A DNA stretch of 64,000 nt. Origin: Dryomyza anilis (lineage: Eukaryota > Arthropoda > Insecta > Diptera > Dryomyzidae). Position 1 is the stretch's first letter. Every line of letters starts with the position of its first letter. Under the pieces are notes generated by a model. The model was not told where the DNA came from, ran no database searches, and saw only the letters and a program-made list of their open reading frames with translations. This document shows positions 45,431 to 56,904 of the stretch, piece after piece. The stretch spans positions 8,599,529 to 8,663,528 of the forward strand of contig OX638132.1 in the NCBI GenBank assembly GCA_951804985.1, in the 5' to 3' direction. The position numbers were made by a program, and so were the translations under genes.

Positions 45431-45959
45431 ATATTTATTTATTAATATAACTTTTTTATTATTTATGTAATTATAAATAAATATATTATAAAACATTTTA
45501 CTATAGATTATGCATGTCGAGAAAGCATTATATAAGAAATAACATACAAGAACTACTTGAGAACTGAGAAGTACGGCAAAACATTAACGACAAATAAATA
45601 TTTTGTTTAAAATTTGTTTTGATGAACTTTCTTTTCTTTCTTGAACATTCTTTAATACGATGTAAAATGTGTTGTATTTTACGTTCTTGTTCATTAATAT
45701 ATGAAACGTATTCTCCACACACAGTTCATCATATTGAAGAACACTTTTTCGACAGTTATCAAGCGTTCATCATATATATGATCACATTCTTAACATTGAT
45801 GTCTTTAGTCATTAATATTATGAATGGCTCTTCAATACAATGAATCATGGTTTGAAGAACGGAGTTCATCAATATGATGTACATTTTTTCTGTGTTAGAA
45901 TATTTGGAAACACTTATTTTTGAACCACTTAACTGAATATTTAGTAGTTTCCAGTTGAT

Positions 45960-48080
45960 ATCTATTCGAGACTGATTAGATATGTCGAAGAATTCATTCT
46001 ATGTCGGTAACAATCCTCGTGTTTACCCAGTATGCCATTCGTTTCAATATCGTTACGAGATCAATGCGAGATGAAGGAGAATTAACTAGATATCGGACAC
46101 ATTTTCGTAGCTATATCGAGCGTCAAGTCGGACCTAAATATCGAGATTTTCTCGGTATGCTTTTTCGAAATCGAAACGATATTGAAATTACTTCGAAAAA
46201 TATTCAAATTTTGATACGATGAATATTTAAATAACTAATTTATGAATATTTAAAAAATGATTATACGACAAATTTTAAAAATTAGAATCGATAAACCAAC
46301 GAGATCGAACTTTTTTATCGATGTTATTCGAGGAAGGCTTAAAGGCTTTGGAGTTCTCCGATACTTGGCACTCTGGGCATATCAAGCTAAATTTCGTGCT
46401 AAGACATATGAAGATATCACAATGAGATAGTGAAGTTATCTCGTTACGAAACTTTTTTTCTAAATCGAGCCAATAGAGCAACTCAAACTGCACGGTAAAA
46501 TCAGATCTACCCAGTCTGCTATGTCTCGAAGCTCTTCGATGTTCGAATTATTCTCGAACTAACTGCGATTGGAAAGTTCGATCTCGTTGCTATTTTATTA
46601 ATTTTTTCGTATATTAAAATTAAAGGAAAAATACGATATTTAAATATTTATCACATCGATATCGCAATGTTTTTCCGAATCAATCTCGATATTCGATGCG
46701 ATTCAGAATCGTTTTTTTTTCTCGTTTCCAATAATCTTCATTAATATCAGCAATAATTTATAACGAATTATAGTATGATATAGATACGAAATCGTCATAG
46801 ATATCACATCTCGAAACAGTCTCAAGTGATATCGTATCGAATCGCTGACTGCGCAATAAACGATTTAAAATTGGAAAACAAAAAAAAAAGTTAAACAAGC
46901 ACAGTCTGCTATTTGTTTCGTTATAGCTTTGAGACTGTTTTGAGATATCGAGCAATTTTATTCAATCTCTATTACAATTTCGTATCTCTATTGTACTACA
47001 TTTCATTCTACGATGTACGCAGATATCGTAACGAGATAATGAAGATTATTTGAAACGAGAAAAAATGATTCTGGATTGATGTCGTATCGAATATCAAGAT
47101 TGTTTCGAAACACATTGCGATATCGATGTGGAAATATTTAAATATTATTAAGATTTATTGTACGAAAAAAATTTAATAACTAGTGTCCAGTATTCATTTC
47201 GAAATCGTTACGAAATCAATGTGATAAAAAGCAGAAATCACACGATATCGGACACTTCCTCGTACCGATATCGAGCGTCAAATTGGATCTACATGGTAGG
47301 TAGATATCGATGCGTTTTGTCGGAGTTTTCTCGATACAAGAAATTATTTGAAATCGGAACGATATCGATGAAAAAAATGATCGAAGATCGAAATTTCTCC
47401 GACAAATATTACTATATCGATGCGATAAATGTTTATATATCGTATCTTGTCAATGAATTTGAATGTACGAAAAGTTATCAAAATAGAATCGATAAAGCAA
47501 CGAGATCGAACTTTTTCTTAAAGTAATTCGATATAAATTCGAGGCATCGGATGTAACCGAGACATGGCAGACTGGGTAGTGACAAAGCAACGATATCGAA
47601 ATTTTATATCACAATTATTTCGAGAAAACTTCGGTCATCGAGGAGATCCGCAACATGACAGACTACTTAGTTCTGAACTGAGATCGAATAGTCAAAAGAT
47701 GATCTGCATTTGTTTTTTTTTTTCACTCTTAACATTCAGAGTCATTAGTTTGTGTTTGTTATTCATTCAGATAATCGAAGTCGGTTGTTCAGAGCATACT
47801 TGAAGAGCTTGATTTCAAATTATAGCGCTTAACAGTACTTATTCTACAGTACTCTTCCTTTGAATTGGAAAATTGCTGCTCAAGTTGTATTTAATTTAAA
47901 TCAAAGTCTTCAGGTTGCCCATATGCTATTCCTTTCGATATCGTTACGAGATCAATGCGACTGAGTTGAGTTCAGATTACGTTCGACTCTGACAATATTC
48001 GGTATACTCGGATCATATTCAGACCTTTTACGAAAACGTCCATAACAAAAAAATATAAATTTGAAAAACATAAACGATAT
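45960..48080. repeat. GATATCG-rich dispersed repeats, multi-copy cluster
   Basis: Blocks with TCGATATCG-type words, AATCGATAAA(C/G)CAACGAGA, TTATTCGAGGAAGG and ACATGGCAGACTGGGTAG occur repeatedly and in both directions. For example 46280-46320 (AACGAGATCGAAC) is reversed at 46575-46595 (GTTCGATCTCGTT), and CTACCCAGTCTGCTATG at 46507 reverses the end at 47564. Open frames across 46001-47803 vary between copies and have no motif. This looks like several nested or tandem palindromic MITE copies. Confidence 0.55.
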
Positions 48081-49365
48081 CGTAAATTGTTCTTGTGGTG
48101 AATTCAAGAACTATTCAAGAATTTCAAAGGCATTATACTGTACAGTAATTTGACAGACATGCGATTCACATACGAAGTAGAGAATTTTTGCATGTCAGCT
48201 GACTTTTACATGTCGTCTGATGCCATTTGTCGCACATGTGTGACGGTACAACATCTCCTGTAGGGCATTGCGGCTTCGGGCTCATACATCATTATGTCCC
48301 AAGCGAAAATTATGCCAAATTAGATTTCATCTGTATATTTATTCAAAGCATTCAACGTTCAGTGGGTCGTCACCAGCAAGATTCCCGTCAAACACCATAG
48401 AATCATCATCCATCTATCCAACTATCCAACCAACCCACCATACATCCATTCATTCAAACACCCACTCACCCATCTACAGCATACATTCATCCGACCGTGA
48501 ATTGTCTCTGGAGGCGTTTGTGGATGTGAAACAAAATGAAGAACCGAACAGTGCCACTGACTGCGACATGAACCCGGACCGTCTCTGGCATCAACGGCGG
48601 CGCCTTCAGCAACTGCTGCGACAGTGCCACCGATAACTTTGATGAAATATTTGAATACATTATGTGCAAAATGTGTGTTTGATTTGGGAATATGTTATGG
48701 CTTACGATTAATTAAACCACAACCGCATGCTGACGATGATTCGAATATACGTTGTAGCCGTGGGAGCTTCAATGCTCACCAAAGCAGAATTTTAAAAATG
48801 CAAAAAATTTAAAATAATTCAATTCATTAATGGCGCGAAATGGTGAACAGCCTGATGTAGAATATGCACTGAAAACATCTCAATATATAAAAAGTTACTT
48901 TTAGATGACTCATTGATTAATTTTATTGAGATCTGCTAATTATGTTTTCTAATTATAGTAATTATAAATATAATAATAATTTTAATACGCCATTATTGTG
49001 CTAACAAAATTTTAAACAAACTGAAATATTTGACGCAATTATGCGGTACCTGGTTTTCTTTGAGTGTACTTGTCTAAGGAGATAATTGAGTTAGAGATAT
49101 CAATCAGTGCAGATATTTAATATTTAGCTTGAGGTAATTGTGCAAGTCTGTAAACTGATCATTTCGAATTCGTACCAAATAATATTCCAGACCAATAAAT
49201 GCTGTGTAATTTGGTTCTTCGTGTCTGTAATCACAAATCATGGATATAATTTTTTACTACTAGACAAAAGAACTAATGTTACACAACATTACCAATCATA
49301 AATAAAGTAATAGCATAAAACATATTTACGATTTTACCATTTAAATAAAATAGTTCAATAACGAG
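48081..49365. other. Spacer with complex island (about 48130-48810)
   Basis: A run of CATCCAT/CACCCACTCACCC words at 48405-48475 and a mixed stretch to 48810. The frame at 48268-48636 has no known domain. 48820-49360 is AT-rich. Confidence 0.3.
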
Positions 49366-50035
49366 TGGGGAAAGTTAAGTCACATGGGCGGAATTTAAAG
49401 TCGGTCGGGCCCGACTATGGAATACCCTACACTTTGGTGGGAATATTAATATGGGATGTTTATTTGTATATCTAAATTTTTTTTATTATTCACATAATTA
49501 ACGTTTCATATCCCCATAATTTTAAAAACTGATATAAATGTATAAAAAAAGAAGTTAGAAATATTAAAGTGGGCGGACCACGCCTATTTTTAAAACTTAT
49601 ATGCAGATTTGTAAAGCTAATATTTCATAGATTTGATTTCAATAATATACTAGTAAAATGTCCACTACAAAAACCGGAAAATAATGAAAAAAGTAATATT
49701 TTTGTAACACACATCTCTAGGTCAATACTAACAATAGTTTTAAATTTTATAATTTTATCTTGAATACTTTTTGAGTTATTGGTGCCTAAAATGTTTTATA
49801 TAAGTGACTTGTATGGGAAGTAGGCGGGGCCGTTGACCGATTTGGCTCCTTTCTGTACACAAAACCAGTTTTTAGGTAAAACATACAGAAATTTCATCGT
49901 ATTTTGAACAGAATTTATCAAGTAACTATGTTTTCAGGCAGACAGACGGGCAGACGGACATGGCTAAATGGACTCGCGTAGTTCGATATTGTTCCGATAT
50001 CAGAAAATTCTTTGTACCGAAAAAACTCTAATAGA
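49366..50035 (+). repeat. Dispersed repeat D1, GGGCCC subtype
   Basis: AGTGGGGAAAGTTAAGTCAC, GTCGGTCGGGCCCGACTATG, AATACCCTACACTTTGGTG. Later GTTGACCGATTTGGCTC and a GACGGACATGGCTAAATG tail. GTCGGGCCCGAC is a perfect 12-bp palindrome. The 3' end is truncated. Confidence 0.75.
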
Positions 50036-50173
50036 TCGCATTGATATATACCTATTATTCTAGTCTACCATTCCTATTTTTAAGTTGATGTGTCGTATAG
50101 ATCGATACGACATATCGGTTTTTTTTCAAAATATAAACATTCTGGATCAATAACGCATTAAATAGAACAATTA

Positions 50174-50506
50174 AAGGGTTTTTCAACAGGGACGCTACAA
50201 AAGTAGAGCGACAGGGACAGCAAACGACGCCATATTTCTTGCCACTCTTTTGACATTTCTCTTCAGTAAGGTTTGCCATTTCATGATGGAAAGATATACG
50301 AATTCGAATTTCGCTAGTAAATTTTAATAATTTCGACTCGTCGTTGGCTCGCATATCATGAAATAGCAAACCTTACTGAAGAGAAATGTCAAAAGAGCGG
50401 CAAGATATATGGCGTCGTTTGCTGTCACTTTTGCTCTACTTTTGTGGCGTTACATTTGAAAAACCCTTGAAAAAAACTTTTGTAGCGCTCTTATTGAAAA
50501 ACCCTT
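50174..50506. mobile_element. Palindromic mariner-derived MITE, copy 2
   Basis: TA-flanked. The left 150 bp are the mariner 5' end (GGGACAGCAAACGACGCC, CTTCAGTAAGGTTTGCC, ATGATGGAAAGATATACGA). After GACTCGTCGTTGGCTCG it runs back as GCAAACCTTACTGAAGAG to GCTCTACTTTTGTGGCG and closes with GTAGCGCTCTTATTGAAAAA. The transposase start is present in one arm only as a fragment. Confidence 0.85.
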
Positions 50507-50840
50507 TATATCGAGATTGATTCGAAAAATATTGCGATATCGATTTGAAAATATTAAACAAAATTTTATACTACGAAAAATTTTAAAAAAGCAATAATAT
50601 CGATCTTTATCTTTTTTATTGAAGTTAGTTCCAGAAAACTTCGATCATTGAAGAGCTCCGAGACATGGCATACTGGGATACAATTTGACGCTCGATATCG
50701 CTAAAAGCAAGTATCCGATATCGTATGAATTCTTTTTTTCGCATTTGTAGTCGTAACGACATCGAAACTTATGGCAAACGAACTGGTGCAGTTTAGTAAG
50801 TTTTGAGTACGAAGTTTCCGATATATCGTTCTCGCAACAA
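50507..50840. repeat. GATATCG-rich dispersed repeat, further copy
   Basis: GATTCGAAAAATATTGCG, ATATCGATTTGAAAATATT and GAGACATGGCATACTGGG match the cluster at 46-47.6 kb. Confidence 0.55.
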
Positions 50841-51535
50841 CATCAAAATGAATGGTGGACTGAAGAAGAAGTGGTTGTAGAACCTGAGGATTATGTAGAA
50901 TATGTAAAGTGGAAATAATTTAAATGTTGTCATATTTGCTATGTATGTAAGGGGCATTCTTGTTCTTTAAAATCAATTAATGAACTTTATATTTCAGTTA
51001 AGTTAATTTAATCTTTAACGTGAACATTGGTTTTCCGCAATGAGTTTCGAATCTCTGACTTTCTAATTCTTCAAAGTTTTGTCTAGAATGTAATGGTCAA
51101 TATTTTCTTATGGATTTCTTCTAAAGGTTATATTTATTTTGATGAAGTTTATACACATTTTTAAACTAGATTTAGTTGCTAGTCGGCGCCAACACACATT
51201 TTTTTTTATGATTATCGTAAATTACAAACATTTGGCAATTCAAAATAATAATTAATTTTGATCATTTTGCTCATAAATAACGATGGATTTAAAGTATATT
51301 AAAAGTACATAAACGTATTTTATGTTCATAAACGATCGAAAATGTGTCCTATGTGAGTGTTTTTAGTTCGTTTATGATAGCTAGTTACGAGGTACAAATT
51401 AACAACAAAACCGTATGCGTTTTTTATTATTTTATTCATAATTTACGAATATTTTCTATCATTTAAAATATCGTTTATGATATATTTGCCAACTGGGTCA
51501 GTATCAGAAAAGTGGAAACAATATAAAAAAATTAT
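50841..51535. other. AT-rich spacer
   Basis: Words such as CATAAACGTATTTTATG and CGTTTATGA recur at 51300-51480, suggesting a small diverged palindromic repeat. No gene is recognised. Confidence 0.3.
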
Positions 51536-51539
51536 TTAG

Positions 51540-52105
51540 AAATTTATTTTTTTTTCGAATAAAAATTTGTTCGAAAAAAAAAATTTTTTTGAAAAAGAAA
51601 AAATTTACCAAAAAAAAAATCTAGAAAAACATTTTTTTTTTCAAAAATATATTGTTATACATATAACTTTTTATTTGAAAAAAGTAGTAATTATAATAAA
51701 TATATTATAAAACGTTTTACTAATTTATGCATGTCGAGCAAACATTATATAAGAAATAACATACAAGAACTACTTAAGAACTGAGAAGTACGGCAAAAAT
51801 GAACGAAAAAAAAATATTTTGATAGAAATTTGGTTTTATGAACAGCGTTCTTCAATATGATGAACATATATGTTAATTTTATATTTTGGTTCATTAATAT
51901 GATGAAATGTATTCTTCACATACAGTTCATCATATTGAAGAACACTTTTTCGACAGTTACCAAGCGTTCTTTATATTTATGATAGCATTCATAACATTGA
52001 TGGAGTTAGTCATTAATATTATGAATGGTTCTTCTATACAATGAATCATGGGTTGAAGTACGGAATTCATCAATATGATGTACATTTTTTTTTTCTGTGT
52101 ACGAT
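51540..52105. mobile_element. CACAGAAA/TTCATCAT MITE, partial
   Basis: Begins inside the A/T homopolymer tract and continues with ATTTATGCATGTCGAG, AACATACAAGAACTAC, CAGTTCATCATATTGAAGAA, GGAATTCATCAATATGATG and TTTTTCTGTG. It is co-linear with 44.75-45.9 kb except that no LTR is present, which gives the uninterrupted version of that site. Confidence 0.75.
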
Positions 52106-52324
52106 CATTTAGAACATAATTTTAAAATTTTGTTTTTATTTATTGCTTCATTTTACATTTCAAATAAATTTATTTTAATTAACAAATAACAAATAATTTA
52201 TTTGTCTTTTCAAATAAAAAGATGAAAGAAAAAAATTTAATATTTGAACGAAAAGTAAAAAATACAAATAAAAAAATATTTGTTATCATTTATTTGAATA
52301 AAAATTTATTCAATAATGCCCTAC

Positions 52325-52925
52325 ACTGCAGGATACTATGAAGTCCGGAAGGTTACATAGGCTATATTTGGGCGGTATTTGACAAATGGACGTGGCACCT
52401 TTCAAAAAAGATATAATTCGGCATTTTCACAAAGAAACAAATATAAAAGCACATGCAAACACAAAAACGAAAGCAACAAAAAAAAACAAACACAAAAGCA
52501 CAAAACAAAAACAAACACAAAAGCACAAAACAAAAACAAAATTAAAATTAAAACACAAAAGTTAAATGAAAAAAAAACAAATCAAAAACACAAAAACAAA
52601 AAGATAAAAAGACAAAAACAAAACAAAACAAAAATAAAAGCACAAAACAAAAGCAGAAACAATAACAAAGTCAAAAGAAAAAAGCAAAAACAAAATCTTA
52701 ATCACAAAAACAAACGAAAAACACATAAACACAAACGCAAAAACAAAAAAAAACTCATAAAAACAAATGTGAAAAATTGTGAAAAAATAAAAAAAAACAA
52801 AGCAAAAATAAAAATACAAATCACAAAAAAAACAAAAACTCAGAAGCAAAACTGCCAAAATACAAAAGCAAAAACATTAAAACTAAAGTAGAAACAAAAA
52901 ACAAAATAAAAAAAAACACAAAAAA
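52325..52925 (+). mobile_element. Helitron-like fragment, copy 5 (conserved block and A-rich tract)
   Basis: GGATACTATGAAGTCCGGA, ATAGGCTATATTTGGGCGG and GACGTGGCACCT match the block after the Helitron head. Then about 470 bp of ACAAAAACAAAAGC-like sequence follow. The head, minisatellite and tail are missing. The 170-codon Lys/Asn-rich frame is a product of the A-rich tract. Confidence 0.75.
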
Positions 52926-53112
52926 AAACGAACTAGTTGGGAAGGTTCGAATCACCTGGGAAATTTTATGGAAAAACACAAAAGGCTCTAACATAAATAA
53001 AAATAAAAGAAAAACCTAAACGAAAAAAAAAAAAAACAAAAGTTAAACACGATAAAAACACAAAATGATTACTTACAAAAAAATATGAAATTAAAATAAA
53101 TACAATTAAAAC
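52926..53112. repeat. Short D1 head fragment and A-rich remainder
   Basis: AGTTGGGAAGGTTCGAATCA and GGGAAATTTTATGG at 52934-52970 are a D1 head inserted in, or adjoining, the A-rich tract. Confidence 0.5.
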
Positions 53113-53935
53113 GAGTTGGGAAAGTTAGGTCACATGGGACGGATTTTATAGTCGGTCGGGCCCGACTATGGAATACCCTACACTTTGGTGTGAATATTAA
53201 TGTGGGGAATTTAATTGTATACCTACCTTTTAAAGTTCTTAATTATGCTGAACATTATTACATTCAGAATATTATTTACATATCAAATTTCAGACGACGT
53301 ATATCCCAATAATTTAAAGAATTGTATGTAAAAGTAATGTGGGCGGATTAAAACATATATAAACATTTAAGGCTAATATTTCATAATTTTGTTTTTAATA
53401 ATTTGCGAATAAAATTTCCACTATGAAAAAGAGAGAAGTAATAAGAAAATCAAATGTGTGCGTATCACGGCCTACATCATAGATGTAGGGTATAATAAAA
53501 TGTGGGCGGATCACGCCCATTTCTGGAACACATATTTATAGGTGAATTCTAACAATACGATTTAAATTATATAAGTATATCTTGAATACTTTTCGAGTTA
53601 TTGGTTCCTAAAGTGTTATATATAAGTGACTTGTATGGGAGGTGGGCGTGTCCGTTGACCGATTTTGCTCATTTCCATTGACAAAACTAACTTTTGGCTA
53701 AAAAGTATTGAAACAAAATTTCATAATATTCTAAACAGTATTTCTCAAGTTATCGTGTATACGGACAGCAAGACAGACGGACAGACAGACAGACAGACGG
53801 ACATAGCTAAACGGACTCGGGTGGTGATGCTGATCAAGAATATATATACTTTTCCATACCGGCCACGCCTCCTAAGGGGCGTTGCCATATCTGCACAAAC
53901 TTAATATACCCTGTACCTCATAGGTGTAGGGTATA
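53113..53935 (+). repeat. Dispersed repeat D1, full-length GGGCCC subtype
   Basis: Head AGTTGGGAAAGTTAGGTCAC, palindrome GTCGGGCCCGAC, an internal GGGTATAATAAAATGTGGGC (53489), a CAGACAGACAGACGGACAT stretch, ATCAAGAATATATATACTTT, GGCCACGCCTCCTAAGG and the end GGTGTAGGGTATAATAAA. It is the longest copy here (823 bp). The internal GGGTATAATAAA suggests a duplicated or compound structure. Confidence 0.75.
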
Positions 53936-54472
53936 ATAAAATGTATGAAAATCGCACATAAAACCAGCCAATTTTGTTTCATAATTCTCAACATATTTTT
54001 ATTACAAATATTTATTTTCTTCAGTACATAGTAGAAAATAAACCGCTTTGCTTAAAAAATGGTTAAGAATACCAAAAAAAAAATAAATCCTTGCTCAGCC
54101 CTCGTACAAAATAGTATTTTCTAATAAACTCATTTGTCTGTCTATTTGCCAGTTATGCACTGGCTATACCATGTCAGAATATAAAATTGCTTTACTCTCA
54201 ACTGCCATTGCAATTTTTAAATTTAACCAACATGTTTCATTCCAAAATGTAATCTGAAATATGCTCAAATGAAAACTTTTATCAAAAAAATATAACTGGT
54301 ATTTTTTCATTAAACCAATCACTACTGTCGGATATTTCAACGGAATTTAGTAAATTTTTAAAAACAAATCCTTATCGTTTGTCGGCTATATATCACACAA
54401 CTCATCAACTCTATTAAATTAACTCATGTGCACTCAATTATTCTTTATTTTCCAGTTTTTTCTTTTTTTCAG
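53936..54472. other. AT-rich spacer ending in a pyrimidine tract
   Basis: No gene. It ends in a pyrimidine-rich stretch TTTTTTCTTTTTTTCAG (to 54472) that looks like a strong splice acceptor. Confidence 0.35.
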
Positions 54473-54490
54473 TGCGCTCAACACTACAGG
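54473..54490 (+). other. Candidate 18-nt microexon between strong splice signals
   Basis: A long pyrimidine tract ending CAG precedes, and GTAAGG follows AGG directly, so the enclosed 18 nt would be in phase. This is only a pattern match and there is no proof of transcription. No neighbouring exon is known in the window. Confidence 0.2.
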
Positions 54491-56185
54491 GTAAGGGAGA
54501 ATCATTGGAAATTGAATTAACTGCTGAAAGTTTGTCACAACAATTCGCACAGAGCTCTAGAGCACATATTGAAGCGCTAAATACACTTTCGCGTTAAATT
54601 AACCAAAACTTTATGATCTCATTTAAGTTAAAAATCGTGGTTGAGCACGCAGACAGACAGCGTAGCTTAGCTTGGGGTCGTCCTTGCAACCATTATTACC
54701 AAACATGAGTTCCCGAATCTCGCACCACGTACCATGTACCATTTACCACGTGGCAACGCATTTTCATTTACATGCAGCGTCATAAATATTGAACTTCCTT
54801 CCGAATTGTATACATATTTTGTATTTTGAAAATAAAATCCATGGCGTATAGGTTTTCCGGCGGATGTGCGATAAATAAAATTCAAATGTGATGATTTATG
54901 TACCGATACCGCGCTCACGCTAGTACCACCGAAATGGGTTCCAAAGCAACCAGCAATAGCAACAGCACCATTGAAAAACGAACGTCATGTTGGCGGTATT
55001 GGTGCGCGCCATTTATGGGGTATATTTAAATGTTGCGATGTGTGTCTGTCTGCCTTGTATATTCAGCGAATTCTATTGAAAATTGAGAGTAAATTAAATT
55101 TAAGACCCGACGTGAATTTGCACAGCATTGAATGTCATGGAAATTGATAGAATTTTGAAACTTATTTTGTGTGGATGCCTTTTAAATGTAGATTTATTTC
55201 AAAAGGGATTCAATTTTAGGGCATTGACGCTCTTTGAGGTTTTGCGTACTTCATGCATGGAGAGGATTTTGTAAAAGGGTTATAAGAGTGTTGAAATCAT
55301 TGCTTTTTAAATATATAAAAAGTTCCTTTTAATGTAAACTAATTTAAACAACTTTTAGAGTAACGATTTTAAAAACTATTGTTACTATGAGCAAACCAAC
55401 CGACCATCCGTCCGCACTCTCCATCATAATTGGTTTAATTTATATTTTTAATGCTCTGCAAATACTGTCGTTTTAACTACTCGAAGCCCTCGAAGTTGTT
55501 GTCTACGTCGTCGTTGTCGCTGTTGCTGTTGCTGTCGTTGTCGTTGTCATCATCATCATCATCAACACCGACACCGACATCATCTCGCATCGTACTCGTG
55601 AAAATATTTGCAAAACTTTTAATTGAATCAGAATCACGAACATTTCAAAACTTCTTATCGAATAGAAAAGTTTTTCTGTAACTTTGCTTTTGCTACAGTC
55701 TGCTTGTCGTGTACTGTAAATGCTTTTCTTGATTACGATTGTGGACACTGAGCACACTACTGAATCGTACCGATTACTGATTGCATATGCAGCATTTAAT
55801 ATCGCATCCCAGCAACATCCTTAATGCGTTGCATGAATTGTGTGGTGAGCGATGTAATTGTCTATTAAAAGCAGACTATATGAAATAATGTACTATTCAT
55901 ATACTATAAAAACAAATTAAATCAGTTCTCAAATGCAGATCGAAATACTAAAATATCAAAATTGAAATCACTTTAATATCTGAGGATCTGTGAACGCGAT
56001 AAACAGCTACCCCAGTCTGCAATGATTTGAAGTTCTTTGATGCTTCTAATAGTTCTCGAACTCACACCGAGAATAGTTTCAAGTTTTGTGCTTCTCGAAC
56101 TCATGTTTTCATTACGAAAATATAAGAAACTAATAGATCTCGTTCCTAAATCAGAGTTCCTAATACAAGGTAATTTAATTTGTTT
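54491..56185. other. Spacer with complex islands
   Basis: 54660-55080 and 55440-55800 are more balanced in composition. The latter has a CGTCGTCGTTGTCGCTG and CATCATCATCATCATC microsatellite region (55505-55570) that creates open frames on both strands. Bases 55950-56110 contain GCTACCCCAGTCTGCAATG, a fragment of the GATATCG family. No gene is recognised. Confidence 0.3.
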
Positions 56186-56189
56186 TTAT

Positions 56190-56520
56190 CAATTCAGTAC
56201 AATGAATTTGAATCATCATATTGATGAATATAATCATAATATCTATGAATATTTTTTTTTTTTTTGTAAATTGTTCATAATATTTATGAAAATAATATAC
56301 AATATGATAAATATTGCTGAACTAATTTTTTAAAATATATTAATTGATGACATTTTTTGACGATTTTTTCGAAAATGTTCTTAATAAAAAAATTTTTAAA
56401 TGTTTATTGAAAAAAAATATATATATTTTTTTTGAAAATAAATATTGTTTAAAAAAATTTTTTACGAAAAAAAATGTGTCTGAAAAAAAAAAGTAAAAAA
56501 AGTATTTTTTTGTGAGGTAT
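56190..56520. mobile_element. CACAGAAA/TTCATCAT MITE fragment with A/T tract
   Basis: TTGAATCATCATATTGATGA, AATCATAATATCTATGAATA and then the A/T homopolymer tract at 56350-56510. The first words match, inverted, 34440-34490. Confidence 0.6.
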
Positions 56521-56900
56521 TATAAATAATTGTAATTAAATATTGTAACTGGTGTTAGAAAGTGGTATATAAAATTAAAGATAAATGATCAGAGCTTTGA
56601 TTTATTACATTAAAACTATACATTATGAACATAATATTTTTAGTACATTAGAATAAAATAAAATTCTAAATCTTTTTTATTCCTAAACCGCTATATCTTG
56701 TATATTGTAAAGCCAATTTTGTTGCATTATAGTCCATTAAAAAGGAAATTACAATAGCTTTAATTTGATGTATATTGATTATTGATGAAATTGACGAGGT
56801 GTATCAAAACATATACATTTCTTTGTTTCTTGCCTATTTCATATTGCTATGTCCGTAATATTCTTCATATACAAACTCAGGACATAATAGCCATATGAGC
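56521..56900. other. AT-rich spacer
   Basis: Nothing recognised. Confidence 0.35.
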
Positions 56901-56904
56901 ATTT

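Larger units (their letters stand above)
44600..45895. mobile_element. CACAGAAA/TTCATCAT MITE, full, with nested solo LTR
   Basis: The left end CACAGAAAAACAATC (44604) and right end ATTTTTTCTGTG (45885-45895) are inverted. Inside are TTCATCATATTGATACC, an extraordinary run of A and T homopolymers joined by CG (44718-44878), the LTR at 44884-45430 and the palindromic half with GTTCATCATATTGAAGAACA, CACTTTTTCGACAGTTATCA and GGAGTTCATCAATATGATG. Without the LTR it is about 750 bp. No coding frame is present. Confidence 0.75.

Noticed and set aside
45960..47810. Open frames of 60-122 codons as a gene family
   Set aside because: They fall in the GATATCG repeat, differ between copies and contain no conserved protein motif.
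52379..52891. 170-codon Lys/Asn/Gln-rich frame
   Set aside because: Low-complexity A-rich tract inside a Helitron fragment; no stops because TAA and TAG are rare in (ACAAAAGC)-like repeats in that frame.
54667..54918. 83-codon minus-strand frame in a complex island
   Set aside because: No motif recognised and length within chance expectation for 64 kb.
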